Source: Notolepis coatsorum (taxonomy: Eukaryota; Chordata; Actinopteri; Aulopiformes; Paralepididae). Taken from it: DNA of 64,000 bases. Where the stretch lies: assembly GCA_963971535.1 (NCBI GenBank), contig OZ020598.1, positions 93,384,888 through 93,448,887 on the forward strand, written 5' to 3'. The notes beneath the pieces were generated by a model. The model saw nothing but the letters and a program-made list of their open reading frames with translations, did not search any database and was not told where the DNA came from. Shown here piece by piece: positions 1 through 11,467 of this stretch. The position numbers and the translations under genes are program-made. Each line of letters opens with the position of its first letter. The stretch's first letter is position 1.

Positions 1-2150
1 ATGAAAAGGATCCACAACATGTATGACACAGAGAGGGAGGCGAGGGAAGAAGTGTTGGCACGGGCTGGCCCAATGGCCCTAACGGGTGATCACTGGACGT
101 CGGTGGGCAATCATAATTATTTGGGTGTCACAGTGCACTTGATCGATACTGAGTGGAAACTGCAATCATTTGCATTAACGGTGACCAAAACTGTGGGCCG
201 CCATTTCGCCGATGCGTGTGCTGAACAGTTCAACACCGTAATAGAGGAGTGGAATATAAAAGATAAAGTCACATCTATTGGGACTGATTCCGCCCGTAAT
301 ATGATAGCAGCAGCGCGCTATATGCCGTTCCAGCACATGCCATGTGCTGCACACGTGCTGCAAAGAACCATCACAGTCTCCCTTGAGGACAGAAGCCTTG
401 ACACCACCCTGGCAAAGTGCCGCAAGATTGTAGGCCACTTCAAGCACAGCCCTGCCAGTACAGAAGAACTGCAGCAGCAGCAGACTGCCCTCGGACAAGC
501 AAAAGAGCCCATGATACAAGATGTATCCACAAGGTGAGACTGTTTAACTACCTGTTGTATGCTTAGGGTAAATTTAGTGTGTGTGTGTGTTTATTTCTTT
601 GTATTCTGTACAATTGCATCATGCTGCATTAACAACCCCCAGTGGGACTAATAGTTATTTTATTGAATTGGAAGGTGGAATTCGACACTGGCCATGATCT
701 CACGGTACCTGAGGAACCAGGAGGCTGTGACTGCCACTTTGGCCCAACAGAACCACAAGCTGTCCATGCTGACCCCCACAGAGTGTGACAAACTGAAGAA
801 GCTGGAGCTTGTACTTGAGCCCTGCAGGTAAGTGTCTCTCCCTCTCTCTCTCCCCCCATACACCCCCCTCCTCTCTCTCTCTCCCCCATACACACACCTC
901 ACACCCCACTCTCTCTCTCCCATACACACACCTCACCCCCCAATCTCCCCCATACACACACCTATCTCTCTCCCATACACACACCTCACCCCCCCCTCTC
1001 TCCCCCATACACACACCTATCTCTCCCATACACACACCTCACCCCCCCTCTCTCCCCCATACACACACCTATCTCTCTCCCATACACACACCTCACCCCC
1101 CCCCTCTCTCCCCCATACACACACCTATCTCTCCCATACACACACCTCACCCCCCCCTCTCTCCCCCATACACACACATATCTCTCTCCCATACACACAC
1201 CTCACCCCCCCCCTCTCTCCCCCATACACACACCTCACCCCTCTCTCTCCCATACACACACCTCACCCCCCCCCCTCTCTCCCCCATACACACACCTATC
1301 TCTCTCCCATACACACACCTCACCCCCCCTCTCTCCCCCATACACACACCTATCTCCCTCTCATACACACACCTTCACCTCTTTCTCTCTCGCTCTCTTG
1401 TTTCACTGCAGGTATGTGACTGAGCTCCTTGGAGGGGAAACCTACGTCTCATGCTCTGTGGTGCTCCCCGCACTCTGCCACCTAAACCGCATCATGGACC
1501 TCAACGAGGAGGATCCGGGCTACATGGTAAAGTTCAAGGCCAGCTTCACGAAGGACCTGGACGCACGCAAAGCGACCCTCAACAACAGATGGCTGAAGCT
1601 GGCTACAGCCCTCGACCCGCGATTCAAGGACTTGAAGAGCGTACCAAAGGACGAGAGGGATGAGGTGTGTGTGTGAATGAGAAGACCAGTGTTAAGTCCT
1701 TAGGCTGTCATGAAAAGTCCTATGCAACTAATTAATTGTCCCTCTTATTAGTTGTGGACCTGGCTTAAAGAGATGCTGCCAGGACCAGAAGCAGACAAAG
1801 CTGCTCCACAAGCCACAGAGGACGAGCCACCAGCGAAGAGGACCCTCCTCCTGCTGTCTTCAGACTCTGATTCAGATGAAGTCAGGGTACTGTCAGGACA
1901 ATTAGACCTCTACAAAGCTGAGCCCAGCATCGGAATGAATGACTGTCCACTGGAGTGGTGGGCAGCTCACGCAAAAGCCTATGGACAGCTGTCTCCTCTT
2001 GCTCGCAAATATCTGGCTACTCCTGCTACCTCTGTGCCATGTGAGAGGCTATTTTCACTTGCAGGTCACATAGTCCAAAAGAAGAGGGCAGCCTTACTCT
2101 CAGACAATGTAAACAAGCTTGTTTGTCTTAGCAATTGGCTCAAGGAATAG
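1..2150 (+). CDS. hAT transposase, ZBED-like, spliced, 5' partial
   Basis: Four exons join in frame: 1-533, 675-827, 1412-1664 and 1752-2150 (about 445 residues to a TAG stop). Introns have GT/AG borders: AAG/GTGAGA at 533, CAG/GTAAGT at 827, a pyrimidine-rich tract and CAG before 1412, GAG/GTGTGT at 1664 and TTAG before 1752. The first splice restores the hAT motif TRWNSTLAM. Other family marks are GDHWTS near the start, GTDSARNM, PCAAHVLQ, ALDPRF, and the C-terminal dimerisation block with YLATPATSVPCERLFSLAG. The protein would bind the element ends and cut and paste the element in the nucleus. The N-terminal BED zinc finger would lie upstream of the window. The visible frame has no stop or frameshift. 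A domesticated host ZBED gene is the alternative, but the hAT terminus 2.2 kb downstream argues for a transposon. Confidence 0.8.
830..1400 (+). repeat. Intronic CT/CA-rich minisatellite
   Basis: Tandem units built from ctctctcccccatacacacacct, alternating with caccccccc blocks, fill the second visible transposase intron. The long open frames here on both strands are products of the repeat, not proteins. Confidence 0.9.
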
Positions 2151-2162
2151 ATTTGTCATGCA

Positions 2163-2950
2163 TACAGTAGACCCTGCACTAGACCCTGCACTAGACCCTG
2201 CAGTCATGCCCCAGACCCTGTAGTAGACCCTGTAGTCATGCCCCCAGAAACTGTAGTAGACCCTGTAGTCATGCCCCCAGACACTGTAGTAGACCCTGTA
2301 GTCATGCCCCCAGACACTGTAGTAGACCCTGTAGTCATGCCCCCAGACACTGTAGTAGACCATGCCCCCAGACACTGTACTAGACCCTGTAGTCATGCCC
2401 CCAGACACTGTACTAGACCCTGTAGTCATGCCCCCAGACCCTGTAGTCATGCCCCCAGACACTGTAGTAGACCATGCCCCCAGACACTGTACTAGACCCT
2501 GTAGTCATGCCCCCAGACACTGTACTAGACCCTGTAGTCATGCCCCCAGACACTGTAGTAGACCCTGTAGTCATGCCCCCAGACACTGTACTAGACCCTG
2601 TAGTCATGCCCCCAGACACTGTAGTAGACACTGTACTAGACCCTGTAGTCATGCCCCCAGACACTGTAGTAGACACTGTACTAGACCCTGTAGTCATGCC
2701 CCCAGACACTGTAGTAGACACTGTACTAGACCCTGTAGTCATGCCCCCAGACACTGTAGTAGACACTGTACTAGACCCTGTAGTCATGCCCCTAGACCCT
2801 GTAGTCATGCCCCCAGACACTGTACTAGACCCTGTAGTCATGCCCCCAGACACTGTACTAGACCCTGTAGTCATGCCCCCAGACACTGTAGTAGACCCTG
2901 TAGTCATGCCCCCAGACACTGTAGTAGACACTGTACTAGACCCTGTAGTC
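2163..2950 (+). repeat. Minisatellite, unit about 30-45 bp, block 1
   Basis: Repeats are built from gtagaccctgtagtcatgcc and cccagacactgtagtagaca modules. Most unit lengths are multiples of three, so frames stay open on both strands over hundreds of bases. The array starts 13 bp after the transposase stop codon, so it sits in the 3' UTR. Variant units with a tagacactgtac module cluster at 2620-2790, which suggests recent local amplification. Confidence 0.95.
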
Positions 2951-3275
2951 AGTATATTAATATTTGAATAGTCATATTTGGCACTATATCGTCGAGTTGG
3001 ACGTAGTCTATTAAGCTAATAATAGTCTGTTAATATATAGTGCTTCGTGCGGTGAGAATACTACCGTAGTCAGTACCCCATCGTTTCGGGCAGAGAACTG
3101 GCTGCTTATCCAGGGTGGTTGACCCCACGTGAAGCTGCACCCGAGGAGCCCCAGAGCCGACGAGCGAGTGGACCTGTATACCGGATTATTCTGCCGACGA
3201 CAGCCCGCCTTCCCAGGCACGGATTATGCTTTGTATACTTTGATTATTCCATGGATAAAGACCCCCGACACTGTA
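2951..3275 (+). mobile_element. BEL LTR fragment embedded in the minisatellite
   Basis: This stretch matches 53311-53632 inside the 3' LTR of the BEL/Pao element, in the same orientation, with only about two visible substitutions (ctgccgacg/ctaccgacg and tatactttg/tatacattg). It starts and stops inside the LTR, not at LTR ends. The right junction lies in the shared string gacactg, which is also part of the minisatellite unit. Confidence 0.9.
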
Positions 3276-3508
3276 GTAGACCCTGTAGTCATGCCCCCAG
3301 AAACTGTAGTAGACCCTGTAGTCATGCCCCCAGACACTGTAGTAGACCCTGTAGTCATGCCCCCAGACACTGTAGTAGACACTGTACTAGACCCTGTAGT
3401 CATGCCCCCAGACACTGTAGTAGACACTGTACTAGACCCTGTAGTCATGCCCCCAGACACTGTAGTAGACACTGTACTAGACCCTGTAGTCATGCCCCCA
3501 GACACTAG
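3269..3508 (+). repeat. Minisatellite, block 2
   Basis: This is the same repeat family as 2163-2950, resuming directly after the LTR fragment. It ends at cagacactagcttgctg. Confidence 0.92.
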
Positions 3509-3519
3509 CTTGCTGTGGG

Positions 3520-4225
3520 CTGTTTTGATTTTTGAGGATACTGTAGCTTAGTGTAAACTGTTATTGGCTGTATCAGCAACAAATGTTACCTTATTGAGAG
3601 GTATGTTTTCATTCATTTTATTTTATTCAATTTAATAAAATTGATTTCTAAAGCATTCTTCACTTGCAGGTCACATAGTCCAAAAGAAGAGGGCAGCCTT
3701 ACACACAGACAATGTAAACAAGCTGAAGCTTGTTTGTCTTAGCAATTGGCTCAAGGAATAGATGTCATGCATACAGTAGACCCTGTAGTAAACCCTGCAC
3801 TAGACCCTGATTTTTGAGGATACTGTAGCTTAGTGTAAACTGTTATTGGCTGTATCGGCAACAAATGTTACCTTATTGAGAGGTATGTTTTCATTCATTT
3901 TATTTATTTATTTATTCAATTTAATAGAATTGATTTCTAAAGCATTCTTCACTTGCAGGTCACATAGTCCAAAAGAAGAGGGCAGCCTTACACTCAGACA
4001 ATGTAAACAAGCTGAGGAATAGATGTCATGCATACAGTAGACCCTGTAGTAGACCCTGCACTAGATCCTGCAGTAGACCCTGCAGTAGACCCTGATTTGA
4101 GGATACTGTAGCTTAGTGTAAACTGTTAGCTGTATCAGCAACAAATGTTACCTTATTGAGAGGTATGTTTTCATTTTATTTATTTTATTTATTTAATAAA
4201 ATTGATTTCTAAAGCATTCTTCTTG
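3520..4225 (+). repeat. Triplicated hAT 3' end (about 285-bp units)
   Basis: Three successive copies begin tttgaggatactgtagctta (about 3530, 3810 and 4093) and run to ttgatttctaaagcattctt. The first two continue into cacttgcaggtcacatagtc, a copy of the last part of transposase exon 4 (2062-2150), which ends in the same stop region. The second copy lacks the lagsNWL-coding part. Unit ends carry short stretches of the minisatellite module. The array explains the repeated transposase C-terminus without further genes. Confidence 0.85.
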
Positions 4226-4394
4226 GTGTATTTAATTGATCAGTCACCTGCTACAATAATGTAATGTCCTTGAATTTTAAATATTTATATGAATATGAAA
4301 TATAAATATGCGATTAAAATGCGATTAATTAGATTAATTAATTACAAAACCTGTAATTAATTAGATTAAAAATTTTAATCGCCTGACAGCACTA

Positions 4395-5080
4395 GTCATA
4401 ATGTATGTTAACACAAGGTCAACGGTATAATGAAATGTGTTTGACGAGAGAACAGGTCAGCTCATTTACATTTAGTCATTTGACACTTTTATCCAAAGAG
4501 ACTTACAAGTTCTGTACAGTCTAACAGGTAAGCAGTAGCCTACAAGTTTGGCAGTTAATTGAATTGAATTGGATTTAATTGAATTTAATTGAAAACCTTT
4601 ATCCCAGAGGGGAGATTCAGATGTCCTTTACAGCATAACAGCAATTTAAAAACAGTAAAAACAGTTAATACATAACATACACGTATTAGTAGGTGTTAAA
4701 AACAAGACGGACAAATACATAGGGATACAAAAAAAAAGAAGCTAAAATAGAGCTAAAAGTGATGAAAAGAAAAAGAAACAAGTCCAATCATGATGTTAAA
4801 TAATTAAATGAATTGGTTACAGTCCACAACCCAGCTCCTCCAGTCCACGGCAGTTGCCCGTAAGTAACATTGTTCGTCAAACAGTGTTGAACTTGGCTAG
4901 TAGTATGGACATATTAGCATAGTAGATGATAATAGAGGCAAGAACGATTATTTAGGAGCAAAGTGCATGACAGTAACAGCTGTAGGAGCACTAGATGCAT
5001 TGAGCACTATAGTCATATAAATGTAAAATGAAGTAAATAAAAATGGAATAACACAAGTAAAATATATAACACTATATATA
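4395..5080 (+). repeat. Dispersed teleost repeat plus LINE-tail-like A-rich insert
   Basis: The block acatttagtcatttgacac...cgacttacaag-like (4467-4540) and taagtaacattgttcgtcaa (4860-4900) match 56168-56290, where the two blocks are close together. Here they are separated by about 300 bp that starts with ttgaattgaattggatttaa and is A-rich, resembling a LINE or SINE tail. No gene is seen. Confidence 0.55.
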
Positions 5081-5730
5081 TAGTTCAGGTTCAGGTTCAA
5101 TAGCAGCACTTCATAGTTTATATTTGTATGTAAAAACAGCAGGTAAGCAGATAAGAAAAGTGGTATATTTATGTTTATGAGTTGAGTGGTGTTAAAAAAC
5201 CATCCTTGAGTCTGGTGGTGCGTGCTGCTGCCCTGCTCCTGTATCGTCTATAAGACGGTATCAAGGAGAACAGTTTGCCTGCTGGGTGGCTGTGGTCCTT
5301 GATGCTGCTGTGTGCCTTTCACAGGCACCACTGATGAAAGATATCCTGGATGGAAAGGAGTCTGTGTGTGCTGTGCCGCCTCCACTACTCTCTGCAGTGA
5401 TGTGTGGCTGTGAGCCGAACAGTTCCCCTACCAGGCCGTGATGCAGCCCCTCACGAAGCTCGCGTGGTGCACTTATAGAGGTTTGACACAGAGTGGCTGG
5501 CGGGATTTCCTGACCACTGTGTGCCGGTGTAATGTCCACAGGAGAGGCCCTCTGCGATTTGACCCTTTCGACCTCAGCCTCACAACGTCGTTTTGCTGAC
5601 GTTGAGAGAGAGGTTGTTTTCCCGGTACCAGCTGGTCAGTGTCTTCACCTCCTCCCTGTAGGCCGTCTCATCGTCGCCCGTGATGAATCCAATGTCAAAT
5701 GTTTCAACAAATCCACATAATTATGCGGTG
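5081..5730 (-). pseudogene. Rex1/CR1-like LINE reverse transcriptase C-terminus remnant
   Basis: Read on the minus strand, this decayed sequence resembles the C-terminal part of Rex1/CR1-type reverse transcriptases, with GNCSAHSHTSLQRVVEAAQ and DI/YLSS-type blocks after the catalytic domain. Stops and frameshifts break it. The adjacent aggttcaggttcaatagcag could be the 3' tail repeat read in antisense. The assignment rests on remembered family patterns, so the exact clade is uncertain. Confidence 0.5.
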
Positions 5731-6169
5731 ATGATTTGATGAAATGTATTTGTGGTTAATTTCTATTTGAAAATTATTCTAAATTACATGGTTCAGTTTT
5801 CGTTGTTTTAAGACTTCAACTTGAGAGGTGGGGGATATAGGAAATAAAAAAGCATGATAATAACAGAAGCCGTGAATAACAAGTATTATGTTTGATCTCA
5901 GCGGGAAATGACATGAAACGAGGAACATTTACTTTCATTCTTTTCTATGTAGAACAAATGGTTCTTAAAGGGGCATTTCGCAGATACTTTTTTTATCCTG
6001 CATCCTGTGACGAAGACATGGTATAATCTGACATGAAACTCATCAAGGTGTCCTGTGTCTCGACAGCTCGGCCGCGTCGGCCAACCGGAGGATGGCAAGG
6101 AGAGCAGATCTCTCTATCTAGGTCTGCTCTCCTCCGGGTGATGCCATGCAACGTTAACAGACCCTCATA
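5731..6169. other. No recognised feature
   Basis: AT-rich sequence with no coding signal or repeat that I can assign. Confidence 0.4.
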
Positions 6170-6412
6170 CAAACAGATATTTTCATATTCACAGTTAATT
6201 CTATTGTTTACACTGTTTATTTGTTCTCATATTTCTATATTCAGATCACATTTTATTTCCTATATTATTTATGTCTTTCTACTATTATATAGGTATATCT
6301 ACTCTGCCCATACCTGTACATCCCCTTCCCCCTCCCCATGCTGCTATGATGTCCACAATTCCCCAAGGGGATCAATAAAGGAGTATCTTATCGTATCTTG
6401 TCTTATTTTTGC
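6170..6412 (+). mobile_element. LINE 3' end (Rex1/L2-type tail)
   Basis: An AT-rich 3' UTR ends in ccccaaggggatcaataaag followed by tatcttatcgtatcttgtct. A paralogous copy is at 56330-56575. The polyadenylation-like aataaa and the short tandem tail are typical of fish LINE 3' ends. Confidence 0.6.
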
Positions 6413-6906
6413 TGCGCTGTCAGGGGCACCTGGTGGTACTAAATCCAGATTGAACTCTGCCATTGGAAAGAGGATATTTGGCCCAATCCATAGATGTGTA
6501 ACTTGGCCATAATGAGGTCATTTATAGGCCTGATATTCTATATTCATATTTAAAATTGCATCCGGATGGCAAAATTCAGTACTGTATCTAAATCATCTCC
6601 CCTTTATTCATTAGCTTATGACAGTGAATAACACCATGCTAACATTGACCAGATGTGAAAAATTGCCACTGACCTCATTCAGCACCTTCTTGAGATCAAG
6701 TGTACAAAAGATCGAAGCAAATGAATAAAGTGCAGATAATTTACAGGGGGTTTTGTAGATACAGTACATGTGGGAGACAGTATATAGAGGGACAGAGCAG
6801 GACACATTCTTTACACATTATGTGTTATGGGGAGACACAGAGGACATCGTATTATATGTATGTTTTGGGAAGTCCCATGCAATGTCTTATTATAAAAACA
6901 TGACAG

Positions 6907-7042
<136 letters not shown>

Positions 7043-7167
7043 CCTCCCTCCAGAGCTGCTGCCCTATTGTTTTAGACTCTGTCAACTACGCTCTAGAAAG
7101 TGGATCATTCCATTGAGATAAAAAAAGCTTAAATTTTTGCTTTAAAGGGGAACTATCTTACTGTTTC

Positions 7168-7827
7168 TGTGAGGCCTGTGTGTGTGTGTGGGTCATGAGC
7201 AGAGAACAGGGACTCTTAAAGTTATCCATGAAATGGACAACCACTAGACTGCTTACGCAGATATTTTAGGAGAGGGGAAACATTAAACAACAGAAAACAA
7301 CCTTTACAGGTGGAAATCTCAAAGTGAGTAATTAAGAAAATAAATCAAGTCCCAAAAAACAGGACTACTCTCAATAAAGAGGTATAGTATAAAAGTAAAT
7401 AAGCCACAAGGACACCTCCTAATAAAGGAGTTTATATTGGAAAAAGTAAAACAATAAACCTCCACTAAGGGAGTTTATGTGTAGAATCACGTGAGTAGCC
7501 TAAAATAAGAATGACTACCATAAAGCTCAATTCTGAATCAGAGATCAGACTACACTTCAATATAATGAGCGTGACCAAAAGGACAGCCAACACTAGGAAA
7601 ATGAAAAAGCAGTTGACACTGCGATCTCCAAACTTAAATAGACTCCACATGGCCATAGGCACAGCTGCACTGCATCAGGTGCAATCAAGCCCACACACCT
7701 GCCGACCCATGAGGCAATTAACCACAGGGAACAGGAATTGACAGCTATCCCTCACAGAGAGGTGAAATAAAGCAAAAATAGACAGCTGTCCCTCACAGAA
7801 AGGTGAAATAAGGCAAAAACCATGACA
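7168..7827 (-). repeat. 3' LTR of sushi-type element
   Basis: 660 bp, bounded TG...CA, from tgtgaggcctg to aaaaaccatgaca. It keeps the 29-bp segment at about 7470-7498 that is absent from the other LTR. It carries aatgaaaaagc at 7600-7610, whose complement is the predicted transcript start. Confidence 0.95.
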
Positions 7828-7842
7828 GGACCCCCCCTCTAG
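7828..7842 (-). promoter_or_regulatory. Polypurine tract
   Basis: On the minus strand the sequence agagggggggtcc lies directly upstream of the 3' LTR. This is the expected primer site for plus-strand DNA synthesis. Confidence 0.85.
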
Positions 7843-9401
7843 GGTGCGGCTCCAGACGGACCCTCTGAGACACGTCTCCGAAACTCCCGAACAAGCTCAG
7901 GGTCCAAGATGTCCCTGGCCGGAACCCACGTGCGCTCCTCTGGCCCATAACCCTGCCAGTCCACCAGGTACTGTATACCCCCACCAACCCACCTACTGGA
8001 CAGGATACGCCGTACAGTATACACAGGTTGGCCATCAACGAATCGAGGGGGAGGTGGAGGTCTCTCTGCAGGAACCAACCTGCTCCTCCGAACCGGCTTA
8101 AGGCGGGATACGTGAAATGTAGGGTGTACCCTCATCGACGAGGGTAACCAAAGACGCATCGTGACTGGGTTTATCTTGCAAACAATAGTGAAAGGGCCCA
8201 CAAAACGGGGAGCGAGTTTGCGCGACTCCACCCATAATGGAAGGTTGCGTGTGGAAAGCCACACCTGTTGGCCCACACGGTAGGAAGGCGCAGGGCGACG
8301 GTGTACATCCGCCGACCGCTTGTGACGGGCCGCAGCACGCACAAGAGCCGAACGCACCCTCTTCCATGTCGCCCGAGACCGACGGATAAACGCCTCGGCA
8401 GATGGCACCCCCACGTCCCTCTCCTGTTCAGGAAACAGTGGATGCTGATACCCAAACTGAACCTCAAATGGGGAGAGACCAGTGGATGCATTGCACATTG
8501 AATTATGCGCATATTCTGCCCATGCCAGTTGGTGACTCCAAGTGGTCGGATTGGAGGAGGCCAAGCAGCGAAGCGTACTCTCCATAGACTGGTTGGTGCG
8601 CTCTGTTTGCCCATTGCTCTCCGGGTGGAACCCTGATGACAGGCTAACCGTCGCACCCAGTATAGCACAGAATGCCTTCCAAAACCGAGCAGTAAACTGG
8701 GGTCCACGGTCCAACACCACGTCCTGGCAGATGCCATGAATTCGGAAGACATGGTCAACCACCAGTTGAGCGGTCTCCTGAGCAGATTGCAGCTTGACCA
8801 GCGGAATGAAGTGAGCTGCTTTGGAGAACCTATCCACCACCACCATGATGACGCTGTGACCATTAGAAGGAGGCAGACCAGTCACAAAATCCATGGCGAT
8901 GTGGCTCCACGGACGACTAGGAATGGGCAAAGGATGAAGCAGCCCTGGTGGTGACTGTTGAGAAACTTTGTTCTGTGCACAAACGGGGCAGGCTGCCACG
9001 AATTCCCGAATGTCCTTCATCATACCAGGCCACCAGAACCTTCTGGCCAAGAAGTCACGAGTTCTGTGCACTCCGGGATGTCCTGTCAGCCGAGAGGAGT
9101 GGCCCCACTTCAACACCCAAGAACAAATGCTGTTTGGTACAAATAACCGACCCGGGGGCACCCCACCTGGATCTGGTTCCAAACGTTGTGCCCTCCGCAC
9201 AGCAGAGTCAATGCTCCATGTCACAGGAGCTAGGATCTGTCCTGCAGGAACAATGGGCTCAGGAGGACGGTCCTCTTCTGATCCATCATATAACCGGGAA
9301 AGAGCATCCGGCTTGATATTTTTAGACCCGGGACGGTACGCCAGGAGGAAATTAAACCGAGAGAAAAACAGTGACCTGTCGCGAGTTTCTCCTCTGAGCA
9401 C
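7839..9401 (-). pseudogene. pol: Chromovirus integrase with chromodomain (pol 3' part)
   Basis: About 520 residues without a stop. Order from the N-terminus: end of RNase H linker ([16 protein letters not shown]); zinc-binding H2C2 domain (GHPGVH ... CPVC); the DDE catalytic core with D in MDFVTGLP, D in LDRGPQF and E in [13 protein letters not shown]; the GPY-like region ([11 protein letters not shown]); and a C-terminal chromodomain (VRRILSSRW ... [17 protein letters not shown]). The chromodomain marks it as a chromovirus. The frame is separated from RNase H by a frameshift near 9370-9400, which is why it is called a pseudogene although this part is open. The stop lies next to the polypurine tract. 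Confidence 0.9.
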
Positions 9402-10860
9402 CCTGGATATATTCCAAATTTCTATGGTCTGTCCAGACTGTGAATGGGTGTTCAGCTCCCTCTAGCCAATGGCGCCACTCCTCCAATGCCAACTTGACCG
9501 CCAACAGCTCTCTGTCCCCAACATCATAGTTTCTTTCAGCCGGCGAGAGCCCACGTGAATAGTATGCACATGGGTGTACCTTACTGTCGGACGATGAGCA
9601 TTGAGACAGAATAGCTCCGACTCCAAGCTCAGAAGCATCCACCTCGACGATAAATGGCAGGGATGGGTTAGGAGTAATGAGGATAGGCTCAGAACTGAAC
9701 CTTCTCCTAAGCTCAATGAACGCTGCCTCAGCCTTGGGAGTCCACTGGAAATGGGAAGGTGCTGTCTTCCTGGTGAGTGCAGTGATAGGCGCTACCACTG
9801 AACTGAAATTACGAATAAAACGACGGTAGAAATGTGCAAATCCTAGGAATCGTTGCACCTGCTTGACCGAGATGGGTGTAGGCCAGTCTGTCACTGCTGA
9901 CACCTTCTTGGGGTCCATTTGAATCCTCCCCTCAGATACAATGAATCCCAGAAAGGTCACAGAGCGGACATGGAAGGCACACTTCTCAGCCTTCACAAAC
10001 AACCGTGCATCCAAAAGGCACCTCAAGACCTGCCTGACATGTTTGACATGGTCAGAAATGGACTTGGAGAATATCAGAATGTCATCTAAGTAGACGAAAA
10101 CAAACTTTTCCAACATCTCCCTGAGCACGTCATTGATTAACGCCTGAAAAACTGAAGGGGCATTAGTAAGACCAAATGGCATCACCAGGTCTTCGTAGTG
10201 ACCATTATGAGTGTTGAATGCGGTCTTCCACTCATCCCCTTGGCGTATGCGCACCAGATTGTAGGCATTGCGGAGATCAAGTTTGGTAAAAATGGATGCC
10301 CCCTGGAGGCGTTCGAACGCCGAGTTCATCAGGGTAAGGGGATACCGTTTTTTTACTGTAATGCTGTTCAGACCTCTGTAGTCGATGCAGGGTCTCAGTC
10401 CTCCATCCTTTTTTCCCACAAAAAAGAATCCAGCACCTGCAGGTGAAGTGGAAGGTCTAATAAAACCGGTAGCCACAGCCTCCTTGATGTAGGTGTTCAT
10501 AACTGCGCTTTCGGGGACCGACAACGAGTACAAGGAACCACAAGGGGGAATAGAGCCCGGCTGCAATTCGATTGCGCAATCATAAGGTCGGTGCGGTGGC
10601 AGGATGGTGACCCTTTGTTTGCTAAACACCTCACTGAGGTCAGCATAGACAGTGGGAACTCCCTCTGGTAACGGGTGTGACTCCACGCTCATGATGTTGG
10701 TGCTCTCCATGATGGGGTCAGCTGTACAAGTAAGCGAGGAGAAGTCCTCACACAGAGCCTCTAAACTGTCTAAACTGTCCGCCAGAGTCCCAATCAAACT
10801 GTGGATCCCATTCCAAACTCCCATCCTGATCGACAGATGGCTCGGTGTGCAATGGTTGAG
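9352..10860 (-). pseudogene. pol: Chromovirus reverse transcriptase and RNase H
   Basis: The frame is open from about 11013 down to 9352; only the part below about 10860 aligns with pol. RT blocks are visible in order: [43 protein letters not shown] and the catalytic [10 protein letters not shown] (about residue 308 of the frame). RNase H follows with [14 protein letters not shown] and the D of [10 protein letters not shown]. The C-terminal end goes out of frame near 9370. The connection to the protease frame upstream needs a shift between about 10750 and 10860. Confidence 0.9.
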
Positions 10861-11467
10861 AGAGTGGGCTCTGGAAACCAAGACCGCCCACTGCTTCAAC
10901 AGGATCACAACCGCTCTCACTAAACTGATCATAACTCGTGGGTGACGGAGGAATTTGGAAACAACGGTGACGGCATTGGGAGCCCCACTGCATGACAGTG
11001 TCCCTCTCCTCACCCCAATTTATCTGTGGCTTGTGTTTACTAAGCCAAGAATGACCCAGTACAATGGGATACGTGGGGGAATCCACCAAAAATAATCGAA
11101 TGCGCTCAGAATGGTTCCCATAAGCAACCCGCATAGATAAATAATTGGTTCTTTTGGTGACACTGCCTGTACCCAATGGCCGTCCATCAAGCGCCGTGAC
11201 ACTACAGGGCTTATGGAGGGAATGTACAGGTATTTTAGAGTTCTCAGCCCATCTGGAATCGATGAAACTGTCCACTGCCCCTGAGTCTAAAAAGGCGTTA
11301 ACCTTAACAGACTGCCTATTCCAGCCTAAAACCACAGGCAAAAAGGTTCGAAAGGGGGTGATGTGATGTCTCACTAGTGTCTCTCTGCCCACTAGCGAGA
11401 CTGACCGTTTCCCTTCAGTTTCGGACACTCCACCCTCGTGTGACCTTTTCTCCTGCAGTACCGGCAC
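10748..11467 (-). pseudogene. pol: Chromovirus aspartic protease
   Basis: A retropepsin-like domain has the active-site block FLDSGAVDSFID, followed by the flap region and VLGHSWLSKH. The DSG form is normal in gypsy elements. It begins by overlapping the gag end and runs into a frameshift before RT, where the sequence continues in the next frame. Confidence 0.85.

Larger units (their letters stand above)
1..4394 (+). mobile_element. hAT DNA transposon (ZBED-like), 5' end outside window
   Basis: The transposase exons are followed by a long repeat-filled 3' region that ends in a hAT-type terminus. Read inward from 4394 on the minus strand the end is TAGTGCTGTCAGGCGATTAA, which fits the YARNG start of hAT inverted repeats. 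Subterminal gattaatta motifs (4310-4375) look like transposase binding sites. The likely right target duplication is the next 8 bp, gtcataat (4395-4402); the left end is upstream of the window, so this cannot be confirmed. The 3' region carries a minisatellite, a piece of BEL LTR and three partial copies of its own 3' end. Confidence 0.8.

Noticed and set aside
809-1423. Pro/His/Ser/Thr-rich open frames on both strands
   Set aside because: They are translations of the intronic CT/CA minisatellite between good splice sites.
1-2150. Host ZBED gene
   Set aside because: A hAT-type terminus follows 2.2 kb downstream and the 3' region is full of element-specific duplications. Not fully excluded because the 5' end is outside.
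2163-3508. CRISPR-like array
   Set aside because: There are no unique spacers and the genome is clearly a vertebrate; these are tandem minisatellite units.
2362-3551. Repetitive frames (MPPDTV..., SHAPRHC...) as a surface-type repeat protein
   Set aside because: Open in several frames and on both strands, with unit lengths in multiples of three; the array continues across an LTR fragment. A repeat artefact explains it.
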